A stretch of DNA of 64,000 bases from positions 1 to 64,000 of the forward strand of contig JAIPEL010000008.1 of assembly GCA_021737185.1 (NCBI GenBank), written 5' to 3'. This document shows, in pieces, positions 17,943-27,089 of the stretch; positions within the stretch are counted from its first letter, which is position 1, and every line of letters starts with the position of its first letter. A program made the position numbers and the translations under genes. This DNA comes from Desulfobacterales bacterium. GTDB taxonomy: Bacteria; Desulfobacterota; Desulfobacteria; Desulfobacterales; CAFBRK01. The notes beneath the pieces are model-generated. The model was given only the letters and a program-made list of their open reading frames with translations, was not told the DNA's origin and made no database searches.

Positions 17943-18632
17943 ATGAATGCCCTGCAGGAAGCGTTGGTGGAAGAACACCATCCACCGCCACACATCCTCG
18001 TGATGGACGACGAAGTGAGCGTGGCCAAGGGCCTGGAGCTGATCCTCACCGAGGAAGGCTATGAAGTGGACCTGGCCATGACCGGGCATGATGCCCTGGA
18101 AACCTTCGACAGGAAAGAGATCGATCTTCTCGTGGCGGATCTCCGGCTACCCGATATCGATGGTATGGATGTCATCCGCCAGGTGAAGGAACGCCGCCCG
18201 GAAACCGGCGTCGTGGTGATTACCGGTTATGCCAGTGTCTATTCCGCCGTCGATGCGATGCGGATGGGCGCTTTCGATTACCTGGCAAAGCCGTTCACCG
18301 ACGATCAGATCAAGGCCTCGGTTGGAGAAGCCCTCAAGGGAAAAAAAGCCGAACGGGTGGAGGAGGGGCTGCCCCGGGCAAAAAGCGAAGAAGAAAAGCT
18401 CATCCAGAAGCGGGAGGTGGTTCGGGCGCTAAACCGGACGGCTGAAGACGAGGATTTCTGGAAAGAGCTCATGGTCAACGGCTCTTCGGCCCTGGGAGGA
18501 TACAAGCTGTCCGATGAAGCCAAGGCCGCTGTTGCTTCCGGCGATCTGCGCTGGCTCAACCGGGAGGTCGGGGAGCTGACCCAGAAACAGCTCAAATTCA
18601 TTTACAAGCGCCTGGAGCGGGAGGCGTGGTAA
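17943..18632 (+). CDS. Single receiver-domain response regulator with a conserved-looking C-terminal tail
   Basis: 229 residues from the ATG at 17943, seven bases after AGGAGG (an ATG at 17937 overlaps that site). The receiver domain (about 15-135) has DD22-23, Asp66 (VADLRLPDIDG) and Lys in AKPFT. The last 90 residues are helical and charged and end KYKL-like SDEAKAAVASGDLRWLN and LTQKQLKFIYKRLEREAW. There is no DNA-binding or enzymatic output domain that I recognise. It is the first gene behind the sigma-54 promoter and 123 bp before hdrA, so it may act on the redox complex itself or be part of feedback control. Confidence 0.85.
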   Translation: MNALQEALVEEHHPPPHILVMDDEVSVAKGLELILTEEGYEVDLAMTGHDALETFDRKEIDLLVADLRLPDIDGMDVIRQVKERRPETGVVVITGYASVYSAVDAMRMGAFDYLAKPFTDDQIKASVGEALKGKKAERVEEGLPRAKSEEEKLIQKREVVRALNRTAEDEDFWKELMVNGSSALGGYKLSDEAKAAVASGDLRWLNREVGELTQKQLKFIYKRLEREAW

Positions 18633-18755
18633 ATGGTCTGCGGAAGCCCTCAGCAGGAAAAAGCTCCGGGCGGCGCCACACAGAATCGGGCTTGCTGGAT
18701 TTTCGGCGCCGCGGCGCACAATGATTGCCCGGCATAGGAAAAAGGGGAAACCATC

Positions 18756-21700
18756 ATGGAAGTTATCGGTTCGGATACGGAATTTCAGGGATCCGTCCTC
18801 GTTGTCGGCGGCGGCATCGCCGGCATGCAGGCGGCGATGGATGCGGCCAACGCGGGCTTCTTCGTCCATCTGGTGGAGCGTTCGCCGGCCATCGGCGGCA
18901 TCATGGCCAGGCTCGACAAGACCTTCCCGACCAACGATTGTTCCATGTGAATTCTGGCCCCGAAACTGGTCGAGGTCGGCCGGCACTCCAATATCGAACT
19001 GCTGACGCTGTCGGAAGTCGAGACCATCTCCGGAAAAGAGGGGCGGTTTCATGTCTCCATCCGGAAGCATCCACGCTATGTGGACACGGAAAAGTGCATC
19101 GCCTGCGGGCTTTGTGCGGAAAAATGCCCGAAGAAGGTCACAGACCTCTTCAACGAAGGGCTCATCAAGCGCAAAGCTATCTATGTCCCCTACGCCCAGG
19201 CGGTTCCCTTAAAATACGCCATCGATCCGGAAAGCTGCATTTACCTGCAAAAAGGAAAATGCGGCGCATGCGAAAAGCTCTGTCCATCCGGGGCCATCAA
19301 CTTCAAGGACCGGGAGAGCGTCATCGAGCGCGAGGTCGGATCCGTCATTCTGGCACCCGGGTTTCGTTCCTACGATCCGAGCGGTCTGGATTTCTATGCC
19401 TACGATCGATCCGCCGATGTGGTCACCGCCCCCGAATTTGAACGGATGCTGTCGGCAGGAGGGCCGACCGCCGGGCACCTGCTGAAGCCATCGGGCCGGG
19501 CCCAGGGGATCGAACCGGAAAAAATCGCCTGGATCCAGTGTGTCGGCTCTCGGGATCAGAACCGCTGCGGCCACGAATACTGCTCGGCGGTGTGCTGCAT
19601 GTTTGCGGTAAAACAGGCGGTCATCGCACGCGAGCACAGTCGAAGGCCCTTGGACTGCGCGATCTTCTTCATGGACCTGCGCACCCAGGGAAAGGACTTT
19701 GACCGGTACGTCGATCGGGCCAAGAAAGACGGCGTTCGCTTTGTCCGCGCCCGGGTCCATTCCATCGAGCCGACCGGTTCCGAAGACGGCCTGCGTCTTC
19801 GCTACGCGCTGGAAGACGGTTCCCTGGCAGAAGAGGCCTTCGATGTGGTGGTCCTTTCCACCGGCCTTGAGATCGATCCCGGAGCAAAGACCCTGGCAGA
19901 TCGACTGACCGTGGACCTGGATGCAGACGGGTTTGTAAAGGCGAGTCCGCTGTCTCCGGTCTGCACGTCGGTGCCGGGGATCTATGCCTGCGGGGCGTTC
20001 ACCGGTCCCAAAGACATCCCCCATTCGGTGATGGAAGCCAGCGCCGCCGCTTCGGCGGCCACGGAGAAAATAGCCGCCGCGCGCCACACCCGGACCCGCG
20101 CGGTTCAGCGTCCGGAGCAAATCGACGTGCGGCAGGAAAATCCCCGTATCGGTGTGTTCGTCTGCAACTGCGGAATCAACATCGGCGGTGTGGTGAGAGT
20201 TCCCGAGGTGGTGCGTTTTGCCGAAACCCTGCCGTCTGTGGTGTACGTGGAGGAAAACCTGTTTACCTGCTCCCAGGACACCCAGGACAAGATCGTCGAC
20301 ATCATCCGGGAAAAACGGCTCAATCGGGTGGTGGTGGCCGCCTGCACTCCGCGGACCCATGAGAGCCTGTTTCAGGAGACCATGGCCGGTGCCGGCCTGA
20401 ACAAATATCTGTTCGAGATGGCCAACATCCGCAATCACGATTCCTGGGTCCATGCCAACGACCCGGACGCGGCAACGAAAAAGGCCAAGGACCTGGTCCG
20501 CATGGCGGTGGTCAAGGCCGCCCTGCTGCGGCCCCTCGACGAAGACCAACTCCCGCTTACCCGAACGGCGCTGGTAGTGGGCGGCGGGATCGCCGGAATG
20601 ACGGCCGCGCTGTGCCTGGCAGAACAGGGATACCCCGTCGATCTGGTGGAACGGTCGGACCGGTTGGGCGGCCACGGCCGCCGGCTGCTGGAGACCGGCG
20701 CCGGTGAACCGATGGCGCCCTTCGTGGAAGGCCTCGCCGAACGCGTGGTCAACCACCCCGACATCCGCGTTCATCTGGAATCTTCCGTAACGGCGGTGGA
20801 GGGCTTTGTCGGCAATTTCAACACCACGGTCACCTCTGCAGACGGGGCTGCCGCCATCGAGCACGGTGTGGCTGTTCTGGCCACCGGGGCAGCGGAATCT
20901 CGACCCGCCGAATACCTGTACGGGGAGCATCCGGCGGTGGTCACCAGCCTCGAGCTGGACGATCTGATCGCCGGTGAAAGCGGGAAGGTTTCAGCGGCCA
21001 GCGATGTCTTGTTTGTCCAGTGCGTCGGCTCCAGGGACGATGAGCGGCCCTACTGCTCCAAGGTGTGCTGCACCCACTCGATCCAAAGCGCCCTGAAAAT
21101 CAAGAGGCGCAACCCCGAGGCCAATGTCTTTGTCCTATACCGGGACATCCGGACCTACGGGCAGAGGGAAACGCTGTATAACCAGGCCCGGAAGTCAGGC
21201 GTGCACTTTTTCCGATATTCGCTGGCAAACAAGCCGAACGTTTCGGCAAACGGCAAAAAGGTCCGCGTCGAATTCATCGATCCGCTGCTGGACCGGCGGT
21301 TTTTTGTCGATGCGGATCTGCTGTGCCTGGCGTCGGCCATCGTACCCCGCCGGAATGAAGAGCTGGCGCAGATGTTCAAGGTGCCGACGGACGCGGACGG
21401 CTGGCTGCTGGAGGCCCATCAGAAACTGCGGCCCGTGGATGCGGCAACCGACGGCGTGTTTCTCTGCGGCATGGCCCACTATCCCAAGCCGGTGGATGAA
21501 AGCATCGCCCAGGCAAAAGCGGCAGCGGCCCGGGCCGCCACGTACCTTTCCATGGAGGCCATCTCCGTGGGGGGGATCGTGTCGGTCATCGACGAACGGG
21601 ACTGCACCGGCTGCGGGGCGTGTGTGGCGGTCTGTCCCTACAGCGCGATTACCATGGATCAGAGCCGGAAAACGGCCGTGGTCAACCCCGCCTTGTGCAA

Positions 21701-21806
21701 AGGCTGCGGGGCCTGTGCCGCGGCCTGCCCTTCCGAGACCCCGAAGCTGATGGGCTTTACCCATGCTCAGCTCTATGCTCAGATCAAAGGAGCTCTGGCG
21801 GCATGA
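18756..21806 (+). CDS. hdrA: Selenocysteine-containing long HdrA (heterodisulfide reductase subunit A-like)
   Basis: 1016 residues when the in-frame TGA at 18948-18950 is read as selenocysteine (residue 65, motif NDCSM[11 protein letters not shown]). Homologues carry Cys or Sec at this spot; methanogen HdrA selenoproteins are known. Module 1 has an FAD fold ([12 protein letters not shown]), the Sec motif, [4Fe-4S] [11 protein letters not shown] (Cys114-124) and CGACEKLC. Module 2 begins near residue 463 ([10 protein letters not shown]), has a second FAD fold near 603 ([12 protein letters not shown]) and two C-terminal ferredoxin clusters near 949 and 980. It is thus much longer than the roughly 650-residue archaeal HdrA. 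Expected role: flavin-based electron bifurcation in the cytoplasm. The ATG at 18756 follows AGGGGAAA. Confidence 0.93.
18954..18983 (+). promoter_or_regulatory. Candidate SECIS hairpin of hdrA
   Basis: Three bases after the UGA, CTGG plus CCGA (18954-18957, 18960-18963) can pair with TCGG plus CCGG (18976-18979, 18980-18983), leaving a 2-base bulge and a 12-base loop containing GG. This is the right place for a bacterial SECIS, but the fold is less clean than that of fdhA. Confidence 0.5.
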
Positions 21807-21828
21807 CCGGCTCAGGAATGGAGAGACC

Positions 21829-22356
21829 ATGAACACCGAAGCGTTCGAACCGAAGATCGTTGCTTTTCTCTGCAACTGGTGCAGCTACGGGGCTGCGGAC
21901 CTGGCCGGGGTCAGCCGGCTTTCCTATCCGCCCAACATCCGGCCGATCCGGGTCATGTGCTCGGCGACCGTCTCTCCCCATCACGTACTGCGGGCGCTTC
22001 AGGACGGCGCCGACGGGGTGCTGGTGGGCGGGTGACACCTCGGCGACTGCCATTACCTGTATGGTAATTACATGACCCTCAAGCGCATGCGGTTTCTCCA
22101 GGAAGTGCTCGACTTTGTCGGCTTGGGCGGCCGGCTCCATATGGAGTGGATCTCTTCTGCCGAAGCGCAAAAGTTTGCCCAGGTGGTGACCGACTTTACC
22201 GAAAAAATCCGGCGGCTCGGGCCCAACCCCCTGCACGCCTTTATCCAACCCGACATGATTCTCCGGCCCCGGGTGGTTGCAGCCTCCGGCCTCAAATCCA
22301 CCGCGGCGGAAAAAGAAGACGCGAAGGGCTCTTTGCCTTTTACCGGCAAGCAGTAG
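21829..22356 (+). CDS. mvhD: Selenocysteine-containing MvhD/VhuD-like electron-transfer subunit
   Basis: 175 residues with TGA at 22033-22035 read as selenocysteine 69. The protein has the MvhD pattern: [15 protein letters not shown] near the front, RVMCSA, then VLVGG[14 protein letters not shown]. Other family members have Cys or, in methanogen VhuD, Sec at this position. These residues bind a [2Fe-2S] cluster that passes electrons to HdrA. The C-terminus is about 35 residues longer than usual. It starts 22 bp after hdrA. A downstream in-frame ATG at 22072 would lack all cluster ligands, so it is not a separate gene. Confidence 0.93.
22052..22068 (+). promoter_or_regulatory. Candidate SECIS hairpin of mvhD
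   Basis: ATTACC (22052-22057) and GGTAAT (22063-22068) pair perfectly around the 5-base loop TGTAT, 16 bases after the UGA. G in the second loop position fits the loose rule for bacterial SECIS elements. Confidence 0.6.
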
Positions 22357-22366
22357 GGAGGCGGAA

Positions 22367-23191
22367 ATGAAAGATCAGGTCAAGAAATGGCTGGAATCGG
22401 GCACCGTCGACATATTTCTGGGAATGAAAATGGTCGACGGCCATCCCCTGCCCCACGCGTTCACCCTGGGCAACATTTCAGATCTTGAAGAGCTGGTGCC
22501 CGGAACGGTCCGCTATCCCTTGGAGACATTCGCCGCCGAGCTGGCTGCCGAAAATCCCGACGCCAGGATCGGCCTTGCGGCGCGGGAGTGCACCCAGCGC
22601 GCCCTGAACGTACTGTCGCTCTGGAATCAGGCGCCCACGGATCGGATCGAAACCATCAAGTTGAACTGCTGTCCTTCACCCCTGAAAGAGCATGCTGCCT
22701 GCTCCTATCTGGATCCGCCCGAGGCCGGGCTGTTCAAGAAGCACTTCGGGATCGACAATGCGGCAGACCCGGAAGCGGTGGCCAGGTTCGAACCCCGGGA
22801 ACGATTCAGCCGCTGGATGTACGAGTTTCAGAAATGCATCAAGTGCTACGGATGCCGGAACATCTGCCCGGTCTGCTTCTGTGAAGACTGTTCCCTGGAG
22901 CATAAAGACCTGATCGGCACCGGACAGCTGCCGCCGGAGGCGCCGATCTTCCACTTGGTGCGGGCGGTGCATATGGCCGGCCGCTGCATCGACTGCGGGC
23001 TTTGCGAAGAGGCATGCCCGGCCGACATTCCGCTGCGCCTGCTCTATCGCAAGGTCAATGCCGTGGTCGACGACCTGTTCGACTACCGGGCCGGGGAAGG
23101 TGAGCAGCCGCCTCCCTTTAACATCATCGGGGAGCGGCCGTCCCTGGAGCCGAAGCCGATGGAAAACGGAAGTGCGTGTCCGCAAAGATGA
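22367..23191 (+). CDS. FdhB/HdrL-like iron-sulfur subunit of the formate dehydrogenase module
   Basis: 274 residues from the ATG at 22367 (GGGAGG upstream, 10 bp after mvhD). Residues 1-150 form an FrhB/FdhB-like part with conserved NCCPSPLKEH. Two clusters follow: CIKCYGCRNICPVCFCEDC near residue 156 and CIDCGLCEEACPADIP near residue 207. It probably wires FdhA to MvhD/HdrA. No Sec codon is present here. Exact family naming varies, so the symbol is left empty. Confidence 0.82.
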   Translation: MKDQVKKWLESGTVDIFLGMKMVDGHPLPHAFTLGNISDLEELVPGTVRYPLETFAAELAAENPDARIGLAARECTQRALNVLSLWNQAPTDRIETIKLNCCPSPLKEHAACSYLDPPEAGLFKKHFGIDNAADPEAVARFEPRERFSRWMYEFQKCIKCYGCRNICPVCFCEDCSLEHKDLIGTGQLPPEAPIFHLVRAVHMAGRCIDCGLCEEACPADIPLRLLYRKVNAVVDDLFDYRAGEGEQPPPFNIIGERPSLEPKPMENGSACPQR

Positions 23192-23237
23192 TTCCGGGAA
23201 TCGGTCAGCCCGGTCCGCCCGAAAAAGGAGGCGCCCC

Positions 23238-25295
23238 ATGGAATGCAAATTTGTCCCGTCCGTCTGTTCTTACTGCGGTGTCGGCTGCGGTGTCCTGTTC
23301 AAGGTGGTGGACGGAAAACTCACCGGCACCCTGCCGCTGAAAACCCACCCGGTCAACGAGGGGCGGCTCTGTGTGAAGGGCTGGAATATTCACGATTTTG
23401 TCAACAGCTACCTGCGCCTGAAGTCTCCCCTGATCCGGGCCTTCGGCCGGTTTATCAAGACCGACTGGGAGGAGGCGATCAAAATCACCTCCGACAGGCT
23501 CAAAGACATCGTCCGGCAGCACGGGCCGGACAGCGTCGGTGTACTGGTGTCGGCAAAGATGAGCAACGAGGAGAACTATCTGGCCCAGAAATTCGCCCGG
23601 GCGGTCATCGGCACCAACAACGTCGATCACTGCGCACGGCTCTGACATTCATCCACGGTGGCCGGTCTGGCCGCCGCCTTCGGCAGCGGAGCGATGACCA
23701 ACTCCATCGCCGACATCGAAAAGGCAGGATGCATCTTCATCATCGGCTCCAACACCACGGCCTGCCATCCCCTGATCTCCCGGCGGATATACCGGGCCAA
23801 GGAGCGGGGCGCCAAGTTGATCGTCGCCGATCCCCGCGGCATCCAGCTTAGCCGGTTCGCCGACGTTTCGGTCCACCACCGGCTCGGAACGGACGTGGCC
23901 CTGCTCAACGGCATGATGCACATCATCGTCAAAGAAGGCTGGCACGATGCCGACTTCATCAGCCAGCGCACGGAAGGCTTCGACGAGCTTTCGCAGGTGC
24001 TGGATCGCTATCCGCCAAACAGGGCCTCGAGCCTGACCGGGGTTTCCGTCGGCCAGCTCAAGGAGATGGCACGGCATTATGCCACCTACGGGCCTGCGGC
24101 GCTGCTTTACGCAATGGGCATCACCCAGCACACCACGGGGGTGGACAACGTTAAATCCTGCTGCAATCTGGCCATGCTCTGCGGCAACATGGGGGTGGCC
24201 GGCGGGGGGGTCAATCCCCTGCGGGGCCAAAACAACGTCCAGGGCGCCTGTGACATGGGCGGACTGCCGAACGTCTTTCCCGGGTATCAACCGGTGACGG
24301 ATCCGGAGGTCCGGGCGAAATTTTCGGCCGCATGGAAAAAGGAACTGCCGGCGGTGCCCGGACTGACCATCACCGACATGGTGCCGGCCATGCTGGAGGG
24401 CTGCTTAAAAGCCCTGTACGTGATCGGAGAAAACCCGAAATTGAGCGACCCGGACTGGAACCACCTGCATCACGCCCTGAAAAACCTCGATCTGCTCGTC
24501 GTCCAGGAGCTGTTTTTGTCGGAAACCGCCCAAGTGGCGGACGTGGTTTTCCCGGCCGCTTCCGTCGCCGAAAAAGACGGCACCTTCACCAACACCGAAA
24601 GGCGCTGCCTCCGCATTCGAAAAGCCATCGAGCCGGTGGGAGACGCCCTCGCAGACTGGCAGATCATCTCCCGGCTCTCGTCGGCCATGGGGTACCCCAT
24701 GGAATACGGCTCGGCGGAGGAAATATTCGAAGAGATTCGGCAGATGGCGCCCAAAAGCTACGGCGGCATGACCTACGAACGCCTGGGCATCGACGGGCTT
24801 CAATGGCCCTGCCCGAGCACCGACCATTCCGGCACGCCGATCCTTCACACCCAAACCTTTCCCCGGGGAAAGGGAAAGTTTCACGGTGTCGACTACCAGG
24901 CGCCCGCGGAACTCCCTGACGAGGAATATCCTTACGCGCTGACCACCGGCCGGATGTTTGCACATTATCACACCGGCACCATGACGCGGATTTCCGAAAA
25001 ACTCGACAACGAACAGCCCACCGGCTACGTAAGCATCCATCCGGAAGATGCGGCCAGGCTCGACGTCGCGGCAGGCGATCCGGTGCGGCTCTCTTCCCGG
25101 AGAGGAGAAATGGAAGCCCCGGCCCGGATCACCCGGTCCGTTCCGATCGGGACCCTCTTTTTGCCGATTCATTTCGGAGAGAACCCCACCAACGTGCTGA
25201 CCAGCGCCGAAACATTCGATCCCCTGGCCAAAATTCCCGAATTCAAGGTCGCAGCGGTGAGGGTGGAAAAGCTCCCGGTGGAAAAGGAGCTGTAA
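23238..25295 (+). CDS. fdhA: Selenocysteine-containing formate dehydrogenase catalytic subunit
   Basis: 685 residues with TGA at 23643-23645 read as selenocysteine 136 in DHCARL-Sec-HSSTVAGLA, the active-site motif of FdhF/FdhA enzymes (metal ligand of the Mo/W bis-pyranopterin). An N-terminal [4Fe-4S] is formed by Cys10, Cys13, Cys17 and Cys45. The remaining sequence is a molybdopterin oxidoreductase fold ending with a dinucleotide-binding domain (YALTTGRMFAHYHTGTM, then LFLPIHFGENPTN). Length matches E. coli FdhH. No Tat signal, so it is cytoplasmic. The ATG at 23238 follows AAAGGAGG. It oxidises formate or reduces CO2. Confidence 0.96.
23657..23675 (+). promoter_or_regulatory. SECIS element of fdhA
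   Basis: GGTGGCC (23657-23663) pairs with GGCCGCC (23669-23675), one G-U pair, around the loop GGTCT. The same GGUCU is found in the E. coli fdhF SECIS apical loop. It begins 11 bases after the UGA. Confidence 0.85.
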
Positions 25296-25449
25296 CAGAC
25301 GGATTCACAGGGAGTTCGCCCGCATCCAGCGTAGTCGGAAAGAAGCCACCTGAGTCTTCGAAGCGGAAAAATCCGCTCCCTGCCCCTTTTCCGGGGGCGA
25401 ACTTGACGTCCATCGGCAAATCGAATATCCTTTCTCAAATCAAATTGCA

Positions 25450-25548
25450 GTTATGAACACCGAAAGGGCAACACTGCCGAAAGGCAGTGGCGCAAAGCTG
25501 CGGGTCTAACGCCGAAAGGCCATGACTGCCGGGCTGCCGAAGGTTCAC
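25450..25548 (+). promoter_or_regulatory. GEMM-I riboswitch (cyclic-di-GMP class I type)
   Basis: The sequence aligns by eye to the Vibrio Vc2 aptamer: AGGGCAA, then hairpin CACTGCC-GAAA-GGCAGTG (25471-25488) with the GNRA loop, then GCGCAAAGC, CTAA, and GCCGGGCTGCCGA. Closing stem P1 is TGAAC (25453-25457) with GGTTCA (25542-25547). The G run in AGGGCAA is kept, which argues for cyclic-di-GMP rather than the cAMP-GMP variant of Geobacter, but I cannot be sure. A terminator follows, then the gene at 25611. Confidence 0.85.
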
Positions 25549-25554
25549 TTCCAT

Positions 25555-25587
25555 ACGCCTTTGGGCCGTTGCCCGTAGGCGTTTTTT
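25555..25587 (+). terminator. Intrinsic terminator, riboswitch expression platform
   Basis: ACGCC (25555-25559) with GGCGT (25578-25582) and inner GGGC with GCCC form a hairpin followed by six T. It lies between the aptamer and the ribosome binding site (AAAGGAGG at 25598-25605). Ligand binding therefore probably decides read-through, but whether it turns the gene on or off is not visible. Confidence 0.85.
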
Positions 25588-25610
25588 GTTTTCAACGAAA
25601 GGAGGCTTTT

Positions 25611-27089
25611 ATGGCTTTCCCAGAGCTTTTCATGGTAATTCCCGGTCCCCCGATGCTGTCCATTTTATTGTGGATCGGGCTTCTGATGCTTCTTTTGTAC
25701 TTTGCGCGGGAGCCGGCCCACCAGGCGATTCGATCCTTGAGCCGCACCTTCCACGCCAGCCTGCGCCTGGCGTCGCGCTCCCTGCTCCTTGCCGAACGGC
25801 GGCTTGCCGGGCGCAACAAGGACGTGTTGCTGGCCAGCAGCCGCGAATCGATGGAACGGGTCATCGAGCGCGAGTTTCACCGGGTGGACGCCGTCGTCAA
25901 GCGGGATCTGGCCGGCTACCCGAGCCTGCAGCGGGCCCTGGCAGACCAGATCGCCCGGCTCGAGGAGGACTACCGGCAGAGCAGCGAACTTTCGCCGCCG
26001 ACCCCGACCTGGGTCGAAGCGGTGGAAGCCGTGGCCAAGATTCCTTCCAACGGGGATCCCACCGTGTCCAAGGTGCTCGAGAAAATCCAGGTCATCGTCC
26101 AAAACCAGCAAAAAGCGGTCATGGCCGAATACCGGAAAAACATCAGCCACCGGCACGGCCTGCTCAAGCGCATGATTCCCTATTGGCGGCGGATGACCGA
26201 TACTCTCGAGGACGTCGGAAAAACGATTACCGGTCTGCAGGAGCGGTCGGCCGTCATTGACCGGCGGATGGCTGAATACGAAGAGATCATTGCCAATTCC
26301 GATCGGGCAGAGCAGATGTACGCCTCCTCGGCCATGACCCAGTTTTTCATCGCCGGATTCGTTCTGCTGATCGCCTTCGGCGGTGCCGTCATCAACTTCA
26401 ACCTGATTGCCCTGCCGATGTCGGAAATGGTCGGAGGCGGCAGCTACATCGGCCAGTTCAAGACCGCCGATGTAGCCGCCCTGGTGATTATTCTGGTGGA
26501 AGTCGCCATGGGGCTGTATCTGATGGAGTCGCTGCGGATCACCCGGCTTTTTCCGGTGATCGGGTCGATGGACGACCGGATGCGGGTGCGCATGATCTGG
26601 ATCACCTTCGGCATCCTGCTGATTCTGGCCAGCGTGGAATCGGCCCTCGCCTTCATGCGGGATACCATTGCCGCCGACCTTCACGCCCTGCGGCAGTCTC
26701 TGGTGGATGCGCCGGCCACCGAGCCGGTCAACAGCTGGATCCCCACGGTCGGTCAGATGGCCCTTGGGTTCATCCTGCCGTTTGCCCTGACCTTTGTGGC
26801 GATCCCGCTGGAGTCCTTTGTCCAGTCATCGCGCGTGGTCATGGGGCGGGCCGCGACCGGCGCTTTGCGGACTGGCGCGTTTTTCCTGCGGTTGCTGGCC
26901 ACCTTCGGCAGTTATACCGGGACGTTTTTGATCCACTTCTACGATCTGTTGATTGTCCCGCCGTTGTGGATCGCCGGCCTGATCCAGGGCCGGCAGCGCG
27001 ATGGGCAAATCCTTTCCCCGGAAGCGGATCATTCCCCGGAGCCGGACCACCCGGGCCCCGAAATCAAGGTGCAGGAGGAATCGGCATGA
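25611..27089 (+). CDS. Multi-pass membrane protein with long cytoplasmic coiled coil, riboswitch-controlled
   Basis: 492 residues. One transmembrane helix lies at about 10-32. A 200-residue charged helical region follows (about 35-240, likely coiled coil). Further hydrophobic segments lie near 244-268, 284-310, 327-349, 380-404 and 421-460, and the tail is acidic. I recognise no family. Its stop overlaps the start of the lipoprotein gene (ATGA), so the two are translationally coupled. With the cyclic-di-GMP-type leader, a role in surface or lifestyle switching is plausible but inferred only. The ATG at 25611 follows AAAGGAGG. Confidence 0.85.
   Translation: MAFPELFMVIPGPPMLSILLWIGLLMLLLYFAREPAHQAIRSLSRTFHASLRLASRSLLLAERRLAGRNKDVLLASSRESMERVIEREFHRVDAVVKRDLAGYPSLQRALADQIARLEEDYRQSSELSPPTPTWVEAVEAVAKIPSNGDPTVSKVLEKIQVIVQNQQKAVMAEYRKNISHRHGLLKRMIPYWRRMTDTLEDVGKTITGLQERSAVIDRRMAEYEEIIANSDRAEQMYASSAMTQFFIAGFVLLIAFGGAVINFNLIALPMSEMVGGGSYIGQFKTADVAALVIILVEVAMGLYLMESLRITRLFPVIGSMDDRMRVRMIWITFGILLILASVESALAFMRDTIAADLHALRQSLVDAPATEPVNSWIPTVGQMALGFILPFALTFVAIPLESFVQSSRVVMGRAATGALRTGAFFLRLLATFGSYTGTFLIHFYDLLIVPPLWIAGLIQGRQRDGQILSPEADHSPEPDHPGPEIKVQEESA

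Noticed and set aside
18948-18950. In-frame stops in hdrA, mvhD and fdhA as signs of frameshift or pseudogenes
   Set aside because: All three are TGA, stand at Sec/Cys family positions, keep the frame, and are followed by hairpins. Decay would not place them so.
25366-25379. GCGGA-AAAA-TCCGC hairpin after fdhA as the operon terminator
   Set aside because: The stem is short and no T-run follows on the plus strand, so it is not convincing.
25450-25548. Molybdenum-cofactor riboswitch, considered because fdhA is adjacent
   Set aside because: The sequence lies downstream of fdhA and its GNRA hairpin plus GCGCAAAGC core match GEMM-I, not Moco RNA.
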